Source: Agromyces larvae (GTDB lineage Bacteria; Actinomycetota; Actinomycetes; Actinomycetales; Microbacteriaceae). Taken from it: a stretch of 64,000 bases of DNA. Made by a program: the position numbers and the translations under genes. Location of the stretch: assembly GCF_022811705.1 (NCBI RefSeq), contig NZ_CP094528.1, forward strand, positions 2,790,001 to 2,854,000, read 5' to 3'. Position 1 is the stretch's first letter, and every line of letters starts with the position of its first letter. Positions 58,567-64,000 of the stretch are shown piece after piece. The notes beneath the pieces were generated by a model. It was given only the letters and a program-made list of their open reading frames with translations. It did not search any database and was not told the DNA's origin.

Positions 58567-59436
58567 TCAGTCCTCGTCGGGGAGGTGGTGGTCGAGCCCG
58601 GCGGTGCCGAGCTTCCAGTAGCCGTCGATGTCGGATGCTTCGCGGGGCACGCCGGCCGCGCGCAGCGCGCGCCGGAACGGCTTCAGCGACCCGGCTTCGC
58701 CCGCAGCCCAGACGAACGTGTCGTCGAGGTCGGCGATGAGGCCGGCGACCTCGGCCAGCACGTCGGCGCGGTTCGGGCCGATCGGATGCTCCAGCCAGTG
58801 CACGCGGGTCCGCGGGCGCACGGGCAGCGGGTACTCGCCCGCCTCGGCGGCGAGGGCGAACACCTCGACCTCGGCGGTCCACCCGGGTTCGTCGAGCCAG
58901 CGGCCGACGGCGGGCAGCGCGGTCTCGTCGGCGACGAGCACGTAGCGTGCGTAGTCGCGTGGGTAGAGGTGCGAACCGCGCGGGCCGAGCACGCCGATCG
59001 GGTCGCCGACCTTCGCCGCGATCGCCCAGCGCCCGGCGGGGCCGTGGTCGTGGCGCACGAAGTCGAGCACGAGCCCGTCGGCGCTGTACGCCCGCACGGT
59101 GTAGTCGCGCAGGATCGGGTCGGCGTCGCCCGGCATCGCGAGTCGGTCGTCGCGCACGCCGGGCAGCGGGATGCGCCCCGTCACCGGGTCGGGCAGCACG
59201 AGCTTGACGTGGTCGCCGGCGGCGAACGCGGGGAACGGGAACGCGTCGAGTTGATCGCCGGCGAGCGTGATGCGCTGCATGCGCGGGCCGATGCGCTCGG
59301 TCGCGGCCACCTCGAGCAGGCGGGCGCGGAGCGGGTGCATGACGGTCTGGACGGCGCGGGACGCGACCGGAGCGTCGGTGCGGGCCGCGATCGGGGCGGC
59401 GGGGCGAGCGGCAGGGCGAGCAGCGAGATCGGTCAT
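58567..59436 (-). CDS. Siderophore-interacting protein (FAD-dependent ferric reductase)
   Basis: The 289-residue SIP/ViuB-like flavoprotein has RITLAGDQLDAFPFPAFAAGDHVKL, then RDYTVRAYSADG (FAD-binding R-x-Y-S/T), GPAGRWAIAAKVGDPIGVLGPRGS, YVLVADETALPA and WAAGEAGSLKPFRRAL. It releases iron by reducing ferric siderophores inside the cell. An iron box directly upstream implies DtxR/IdeR repression when iron is plentiful. Confidence 0.92.
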   Translation of the reverse strand: MTDLAARPAARPAAPIAARTDAPVASRAVQTVMHPLRARLLEVAATERIGPRMQRITLAGDQLDAFPFPAFAAGDHVKLVLPDPVTGRIPLPGVRDDRLAMPGDADPILRDYTVRAYSADGLVLDFVRHDHGPAGRWAIAAKVGDPIGVLGPRGSHLYPRDYARYVLVADETALPAVGRWLDEPGWTAEVEVFALAAEAGEYPLPVRPRTRVHWLEHPIGPNRADVLAEVAGLIADLDDTFVWAAGEAGSLKPFRRALRAAGVPREASDIDGYWKLGTAGLDHHLPDED

Positions 59437-59446
59437 CGCAGAAAGC

Positions 59447-59463
59447 TTAGGTTTGCCTAACCT
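59447..59463 (-). promoter_or_regulatory. Iron box (DtxR/IdeR operator)
   Basis: TTAGGTTTGCCTAACCT matches the actinobacterial iron-box consensus TTAGGTTAGSCTAACCTAA closely. It lies 10-26 bases upstream of the siderophore reductase start and 63 bases upstream of the AraC-type gene, so it may control both. Confidence 0.88.
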
Positions 59464-59525
59464 GACTCGCTGCCTACAATCGGACATGGCATGACGGTGA
59501 GCGGACGACTTCGACGGGTGGGCGC

Positions 59526-60320
59526 ATGACGGCGACGATGAACGCCTCGCTCGGCGCCGTGCGGCTGCGCGACCAGACGACGCACCGGCATGACGTCGAC
59601 GAGCTGACCTGGGTGGTCGACGGCTCGTGCACCGTCGAGGTCGACAGGCAGCGCTGGATCGTCGACACCCGCCAAGCCCTCGTCATCCCCGCGGGCGTCG
59701 AGCACACCGTGATCCCCCGGCCCGACTCGATCGTGTTCCCGCTGCTGTTCCCCGACGGACTGTCGGGCCCGCATGACGCCGACGAGGAGCGACCGGATGT
59801 CGCATCCGCCCGCCTGATCGCCCGGACCCCCGCGCTCGAGCTGTGCGCACGCGCGCTGCTCCAGCCGGGACTCGCCGAGGCATCCGCCCTCGACGCCGCG
59901 CGCCGCGCCGCGCACGAGCTGGTCGTCGCAGCCGAGGCATCCGACATGCCCGCGCTGCCCGCCGACAGCCGCGCCCGCACCGTCGCGCGCGCGATCCTCG
60001 AGCACCCTGCGACGCACGAATCGCTCGACGACTGGGCCGCGCGCGTGCACACCAGCGGCAAGACGCTGCAGCGCCACTTCGTGAAGGACACCGGCCTCAG
60101 CTTCCAGCACTGGCGCGTCAACGCGCGCCTCGCACTCGCGCGCCGGCGCATCGAGCACGGCGAGGGCGTGCTCACCGCAGCACGCGCCGTCGGCTACGCC
60201 AACGCGAGTGCGTTCATCGCGGCGTTCCGCCGACGCTACGGGGTGACGCCCGGCACGCTCGCGGTGCGAGCGCCCGGCCGGGGCACGAACGCCGCCCGCT
60301 CCCGCGTGCCGCTCGGCTGA
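59526..60320 (+). CDS. AraC family transcriptional regulator with cupin sensor domain
   Basis: The 264-residue regulator has an N-terminal cupin-like sensor (TTHRHDVDELTWVVDGSCTV, then ALVIPAGVEHTV) and a C-terminal AraC DNA-binding domain (LDDWAARVHTSGKTLQRHFVKDTG and ARAVGYANASAFIAAFRRRYGVTPG). It is divergent from the siderophore reductase and shares its iron-box region, so it probably regulates iron uptake in response to a siderophore; that is inference from position. Confidence 0.9.
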   Translation: MTATMNASLGAVRLRDQTTHRHDVDELTWVVDGSCTVEVDRQRWIVDTRQALVIPAGVEHTVIPRPDSIVFPLLFPDGLSGPHDADEERPDVASARLIARTPALELCARALLQPGLAEASALDAARRAAHELVVAAEASDMPALPADSRARTVARAILEHPATHESLDDWAARVHTSGKTLQRHFVKDTGLSFQHWRVNARLALARRRIEHGEGVLTAARAVGYANASAFIAAFRRRYGVTPGTLAVRAPGRGTNAARSRVPLG

Positions 60321-60336
60321 GCGCGCGGCCCGGCAC

Positions 60337-61134
60337 TCACTCCAGCAGCGCGTCGCGCAGGGCCTGCTGCACGGATGCCTCGAGCGCGAGCCCCTCGTCG
60401 AAGTAGCCCTGGATGTCGCCGAACCTGGTGTGCAGCTCGTCGAACGCCGTCTCGAGGTAGCCGCGCTCCACCCCGAGCACGGGCACGAGCAACGCCCGGT
60501 CGCCGCCCGCCGCCTCGAACTGCTGGAACACCGGCTCGAGCGCCGGCAGCAGCTGCTCGTTCGTGAGCAGGTAGTCGCGGATGACGAGTTCCTCGGGCAC
60601 GCCGAGGAAGCTGAGCAGCGCCGCAGCACCCCACCCGGTGCGGTCCTTGCCGGTGGTGCAGTGGAACAGCGCCGGCCGGTTCGCCGGCTCGGCGAGCTCG
60701 GTGTAGAGCCGCCGATACGACGCGAGCGCGCTGGGCAGGCTGACGATCTGCCGGTACGCCTGGGCGAAGAGCGTCTGCGCCCGCCCGTCGCCGAGCAGTC
60801 GATCGGCCGAAGCCGGGTCGGAGACGATCTTCATGAGCTCGGCCGGCGCGGCCCCCGCCCCCGCGTCGGCGAGCACGTCGAGCGCCTCGTCGCGCACCCC
60901 GTCGGGCACCCGGTCGGGCGACGCCTCGCGCTCGACCGCCGTGCGCAGGTCGAAGATCGTGCGCACCCGCAGCTCGGCGAACCGGCGCAGATCGTCGGCG
61001 TCGACCCGGCCCAGCTCGGTCGACCGGTACACCTCGCCCAGCCGGATCCGCCGGCCGTCGGCGGTCGCCCACCCGCCCAGGTCGCGCAGGTTCGGCAACG
61101 TGGCGAGCGGAATCGCGGCGCCGGGCTCGGTCAT
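60337..61134 (-). CDS. Tyrosine-protein phosphatase (Y_phosphatase3)
   Basis: The 265-residue protein is of the PtpB/Y_phosphatase3 type: NLRDLGGWATADGRRIRLG, YRSTELGRV and the P-loop FHCTTGKDRTGWGAA with catalytic Cys and Arg. Mycobacterial PtpB is secreted, but no signal peptide is seen here. Some relatives dephosphorylate phosphoinositides as well as tyrosine. Convergent with the AraC-type gene. Confidence 0.9.
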   Translation of the reverse strand: MTEPGAAIPLATLPNLRDLGGWATADGRRIRLGEVYRSTELGRVDADDLRRFAELRVRTIFDLRTAVEREASPDRVPDGVRDEALDVLADAGAGAAPAELMKIVSDPASADRLLGDGRAQTLFAQAYRQIVSLPSALASYRRLYTELAEPANRPALFHCTTGKDRTGWGAAALLSFLGVPEELVIRDYLLTNEQLLPALEPVFQQFEAAGGDRALLVPVLGVERGYLETAFDELHTRFGDIQGYFDEGLALEASVQQALRDALLE

Positions 61135-61246
61135 GGTGCCCCCTCGGGTCGATCCGCGGCATCCGATGGGATGCCGCGAGGAATGCCCTCGGGGCATCCC
61201 TCGTTAATCTGCCGCAGAACCGACCGTCGAACCAGAGGGAGCACGC

Positions 61247-61690
61247 ATGCCGCTGCAGGGGGAGTACGCACCGAGCACGTCGAGTTGGGCGCGCAAGCAG
61301 GCAGAGGAGTTCGAGGCGACCGGCGGCGCGAAGGCGAACACGCTGCGCGGCCGCCCGATCATCGTGCTCACCACGCTCGGCGTCCAGAGCGGCAAGCTGC
61401 GCAAGACCGCGCTCATGCGCGTCGAGCACGACGGCGAGTACGTGGTCGTGGGGTCCAAGGGCGGCGCCCCCGAGCACCCGAAGTGGGTGGCGAACCTGCG
61501 CGCCCACCCCCTCGCCGAACTGCAGGACGGTGCCGAGAAGCACGACTACGCGGTGCGCGAACTCGAGCCCGGCCCCGAGCGCGACCTGTGGTGGGCCCGT
61601 GCGAACGAGACCTGGCCCGACTACGCGGGCTACCAGGCGAAGACCGACCGGCTCATCCCGCTCTTCCTGCTGACCCCTTCCGCTGGTTGA
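61247..61690 (+). CDS. Deazaflavin (F420)-dependent nitroreductase, DDN family
   Basis: The 147-residue split-barrel protein is of the Ddn type: [29 protein letters not shown], then [26 protein letters not shown], the F420-phosphate and ring-binding region, and [16 protein letters not shown]. Ddn enzymes use F420H2 to reduce quinones or nitroimidazoles. The stop codon is supplied by a P5-type repeat (GCTGGTTGA), so the last residues (SAG) are repeat-derived. Confidence 0.9.
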   Translation: MPLQGEYAPSTSSWARKQAEEFEATGGAKANTLRGRPIIVLTTLGVQSGKLRKTALMRVEHDGEYVVVGSKGGAPEHPKWVANLRAHPLAELQDGAEKHDYAVRELEPGPERDLWWARANETWPDYAGYQAKTDRLIPLFLLTPSAG

Positions 61691-61720
61691 GGAGCGCCCG
61701 AGCGCAGCGAGGAGTGGGCG
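61681..61720. repeat. P5-type repeat fragment between convergent genes
   Basis: GCTGGTTGAGGAGCGCCCGA with CGCAGCGAGGAG resembles one flank of the repeat at 31429 (CTGCTCGAGGAGGGAGCGAA). It contains the TGA stop of the DDN gene and lies up to the stop of the monooxygenase gene. Confidence 0.55.
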
Positions 61721-61721
61721 G

Positions 61722-62930
61722 CTACAACCATCGCATCGTGAACGCGGCCGCCAGCAGCGGCCGGAACGGCGGCACCGCGAGCACCCGCACCGCGGCGTTG
61801 CGGGCGCGCAGGCGGGCGCCGGCGGCGGGTGCGCCCATCCGCATGTTGAACCGCGCCTGCCGGATGGCGCGCGCCGCCGCCGAGCGCCGCGCCCGGTCGT
61901 AGGCGACGAACGCCTCGAGCACGCCGCCTTCCGCGACTCCGCCGGCGAGGTCGCGTGCGAGCTGCTGCGCGTCGAGCCATCCGAGGTTCATGCCCTGCCC
62001 GCCGATCGGGCTGACCTCGTGCGCGGCGTCCCCGGCGAGGGCGACGCGTCCGTTCGCGAACCGGTCGGCGAGGTGCTGGCGTGCGGTGAAGCCGCTCGGC
62101 TCGCCCGCCGAGGACGGATCGACGGATGCTCCGGCGCGCGTCGCGACGATGGTCGCGAGCGCCTCGGCGTCCAGCGGAGTCGGCGCCCGCCGCACCCATG
62201 CCACCCAGCGGCGGCGCCCGCCCGGCAGCGGGAACGACTCGACCACGCCCGACGGCTCGAAGTACAGCAGCGCGGTGGTCGTGGCATCCGTGGTGTCGTC
62301 GCTGTCGCCCATGACGTACTCGGCCCGCCCGCGGCGCTCGCGCCATCCGATGCCCGCGACCTGCCGCACGGTGCTGCGCACCCCGTCGGCGCCGACCAGG
62401 TAGGTCGCCGCGATCACGCCCGCACCGGGCGGTGACGCGACCGCGAGTTCGACGTGGGTGCCGCGATCTCGCCAGCCCGTGACGGCGACGCCGCGCCGCA
62501 GCGCGCCGGGTGCGAGCGCCGCGAGCCGGGCCTCGAGCAGCGCCTCGGTCTCGTGCTGCGGCAGCGCCCGCACCGGTTCGCGGAATCGCATCCGCCCGAG
62601 CGTGCGGCCCTCGCAGCTCACGACGCCGTCGCGGATCGGCGCCGACCGGTCGCGCACGGCGGCGCCCACGCCGGCCGCGTCGAGCACGCGCAGCCCCGGC
62701 GGGTGGATGCCGATCGCCCGCGACGACCCCGAGGGTTCGCTGCGCCGCTCGAGCACCACGACGTCGAGCCCGCGCGCGGCCACGAGGCATCCGAGCAGCA
62801 ACCCGACCGGCCCGCCCCCGACGATGGCGACGTCGTGACGCCGATCGCCGCCCGACCGAGGTCGATTCGCGCGACCGAGGTCGGGTTGCGATGACCTCGG
62901 TCGCACGAATCGACCTCGCACCCCGCTCAC
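61722..62930 (-). CDS. FAD-dependent monooxygenase with palindrome-encoded N-terminus
   Basis: The 402-residue group A flavoprotein hydroxylase has HDVAIVGGGPVGLLLGCLVAARG (residues 32-54), the Asp-Gly motif YLVGADGVRSTVRQ and the FAD-ribityl GRVALAGDAAHEVSPIGGQG. Residues 5-25, before the Rossmann strand, are encoded by a 62-bp hairpin and read RGRFVRPRSSQPDLGRANRPR. No other start lies between the hairpin and the domain, so the segment is translated. It is third in a type III PKS-methyltransferase-monooxygenase run, as in the phenolic-lipid operon srsABC; the GTG overlaps the methyltransferase stop. Confidence 0.87.
   Translation of the reverse strand: MSGVRGRFVRPRSSQPDLGRANRPRSGGDRRHDVAIVGGGPVGLLLGCLVAARGLDVVVLERRSEPSGSSRAIGIHPPGLRVLDAAGVGAAVRDRSAPIRDGVVSCEGRTLGRMRFREPVRALPQHETEALLEARLAALAPGALRRGVAVTGWRDRGTHVELAVASPPGAGVIAATYLVGADGVRSTVRQVAGIGWRERRGRAEYVMGDSDDTTDATTTALLYFEPSGVVESFPLPGGRRRWVAWVRRAPTPLDAEALATIVATRAGASVDPSSAGEPSGFTARQHLADRFANGRVALAGDAAHEVSPIGGQGMNLGWLDAQQLARDLAGGVAEGGVLEAFVAYDRARRSAAARAIRQARFNMRMGAPAAGARLRARNAAVRVLAVPPFRPLLAAAFTMRWL
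62857..62918. repeat. Palindromic repeat P4 inside the monooxygenase gene
   Basis: 26-bp arms (left CGAGGTCGATTCGCGCGACC then GAGGTC; right its reverse complement) pair at 25 of 26 positions around a 10-nt loop GGGTTGCGAT. The element occupies codons 5-25 of the gene. Confidence 0.92.
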
Positions 62931-63649
62931 GGCCAGTCCTCGCGCACCACCTCGAGCCGCGACGGGAACGCCCGGCGCACCCGCCACCCGGCGGGCAGCG
63001 CCGGAGCGAGCTCGGCCGCGGTGTGGCTGCGCCGGATCGAGGTCAGCCCATCGGCGCGGATGTACGAGTCGGCCAGCAGGTTGCCCGCGAACGGCCAGGT
63101 GCCGGCCGCGAACGCCGCGTACCCGAGCCGCGACCGTTCGATGTCGCCGTGCACCGCCACCCCGCCGGCGGCGGTCAGCCGCTCGGAGTCGGCGAGCAAC
63201 GCCCCGAACTCCTGCCCGCTCAGGTGGTGCAGCACGTGGTTCGAGACCACGACCTCGAACCGCTCGTCGGCGTCGGCGAGCGCGCGGCTCGTCGTCGCCG
63301 CGAACCGCAACCCGGGCGTCGCGGGCTGCGACGTGGCGAACGCCATCGCCCGCTCGTCGGGGTCGATCGCGAGCGCTTCGAGCCGCAGCCCGTCCGCCGC
63401 AGCCCAGCGCAGCAGGCGTCGCGGCAGGTCGCCGCCGCCGGTGCCGATGTCGAGCATCCGCGAGGTCCACACGGGCGACAGGCGCGGCCGCACCCAGCGC
63501 CGGTAGACGTCGCGCGCGCCCGACACGACGGCGTTCACCAGCGCGAAGCGAGCGTAGGTGCGCGCGAGCAGGCGCGGGTCGGCGTCGGACGCGTCCATCT
63601 GCTCGCGCGCGTCGGCGTCGCGCTCGGCGAGGAAGCGAGCGGATGCCAC
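62927..63649 (-). CDS. Class I SAM-dependent methyltransferase
   Basis: The 240-residue methyltransferase has SRMLDIGTGGGDLPRRLLRW (SAM motif I), ALAIDPDERAM and VVVSNHVLHHLSG. It lies between a type III polyketide synthase and an FAD monooxygenase with overlaps or short gaps, so it probably methylates the polyketide-derived phenol. In srsABC the methyltransferase is of another (membrane) type, which is a difference. The GTG start is 11 bases after the PKS stop. Confidence 0.87.
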   Translation of the reverse strand: MASARFLAERDADAREQMDASDADPRLLARTYARFALVNAVVSGARDVYRRWVRPRLSPVWTSRMLDIGTGGGDLPRRLLRWAAADGLRLEALAIDPDERAMAFATSQPATPGLRFAATTSRALADADERFEVVVSNHVLHHLSGQEFGALLADSERLTAAGGVAVHGDIERSRLGYAAFAAGTWPFAGNLLADSYIRADGLTSIRRSHTAAELAPALPAGWRVRRAFPSRLEVVREDWP

Positions 63650-63660
63650 GGCGCGCGCCC

Positions 63661-64000
63661 TCAGCCCCGCACCGTGAGCAGTGCCGACTCGACGGTCAGG
63701 CCCGGCCCGAACGCCATCGCCGCGACCCGGTCGCCGTCGACCGCCGCGACCGGGCCCACCCCGTCGAGGATGCCGCGCAGCACGAACAGCACGGTGGCGC
63801 TGGACATGTTGCCGAAGTCGCGCAGCGTCGACCGCGACGGCACCAACTGGTCCTCGCGCAGCGCGAGCCGGGCCTCGACGCGGTCCAGGATGCTCCGCCC
63901 GCCGGGGTGGATCGCCCAGTGCGCGATCGATTCGCCCGAGGCATCGGTCTCGAGCGCCTGCGACAGCGCGCGGGATTCCGCATCGTCGCCCGCGAACAGC
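63661..64000 (-). CDS. Type III polyketide synthase, C-terminal part
   Basis: The gene runs off the right edge; the visible 113 residues are the C-terminal third of a chalcone-synthase-like enzyme: HWAIHPGGRSILDRVE with the catalytic His, then STLRDFGNMSSATVLFVLRGI with the catalytic Asn, and AAMAFGPGLTVESALL. The catalytic Cys lies outside the window. It extends fatty or short acyl-CoA with malonyl-CoA to a pyrone or resorcinol, and is the first gene of the three-gene run. Confidence 0.9.
   Translation of the reverse strand, partial: LFAGDDAESRALSQALETDASGESIAHWAIHPGGRSILDRVEARLALREDQLVPSRSTLRDFGNMSSATVLFVLRGILDGVGPVAAVDGDRVAAMAFGPGLTVESALLTVRG

Noticed and set aside
1..64000. tRNA and rRNA genes
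   Set aside because: I saw no cloverleaf-like segment with a T-loop GTTCRANNC and matching acceptor arms, and no rRNA-like sequence; a covariance-model scan would be decisive.

Overview
The window is high-GC, gene-dense actinobacterial chromosome. A member of the Microbacteriaceae (Agromyces- or Microbacterium-like) fits best. The grounds are very high GC at third codon positions, the recurring 9-mer GAGGCATCC/GGATGCCTC, many GTG starts, many genes whose start codon lies 6-8 bases after a TANNNT box, a heat-shock HAIR operator, a DtxR/IdeR-type iron box and several cofactor-F420 genes. The species call is inference from sequence style only.

Layout. At 0-2.2 kb a complete IS110-group element, with a likely bridge RNA region, sits directly upstream of a degenerate uridine-kinase-like gene. 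At 2.2-6.1 kb a minus-strand F420 locus carries cofE, an LLM oxidoreductase, cofC and fgd. At 6.2-14 kb are a small membrane protein, exonuclease III, a two-component pair, a DUF2871 protein, an SDR and a sulfonate/nitrate-type ABC importer. At 14-23.7 kb are a PadR-controlled drug-exporter operon, an NhaA-thioredoxin fusion, acetyl-CoA synthetase, a polysaccharide deacetylase lipoprotein and a DNA alkylation repair protein. At 24-34.9 kb are a DUF6421/SDR pair, a PPOX-type oxidoreductase, a secreted protein with an internal duplication, an AAA ATPase, a VOC protein, an EBP-like membrane protein and a second two-component pair. At 35-36.2 kb lies a patch of small ORFs with weaker codon bias. 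At 36.2-48.9 kb are a cupin, two MFS transporters, an ABC-2 exporter, a 1321-residue toxin-like protein with an eCIS-type N-terminal signature and an HNH-like C-terminus, a threonine aldolase and a nitroreductase. At 49-64 kb are clpB under a HAIR operator, an LLM oxidoreductase, an iron-siderophore uptake locus with an iron box, a phosphatase, a DDN-type F420 enzyme and the end of a type III PKS/methyltransferase/FAD monooxygenase operon.

The most unusual signal is a set of short palindromic repeat families. Several sit inside open reading frames and are translated: a 59-bp family twice inside cofC, a 62-bp family inside a response-regulator linker, a 26-bp-arm hairpin at the N-terminus of the FAD monooxygenase, and the TTCGACAGGCTCAGCGA family inside the DUF6421 gene, an SDR gene and clpB. 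Two families also have intergenic copies of exactly the same length (59 and 62 bp), which argues for insertion of discrete units. They resemble the protein-embedded palindromic elements known from Rickettsia, but in a high-GC actinobacterium and from several unrelated families at once.

Functionally, the cofE/cofC/fgd operon would supply and reduce F420 for the LLM, PPOX and DDN oxidoreductases spread through the window; fbiC and fbiA homologues must lie elsewhere. The iron locus has uptake genes, a flavin siderophore reductase, an esterase and an AraC-like regulator, but no siderophore biosynthesis.
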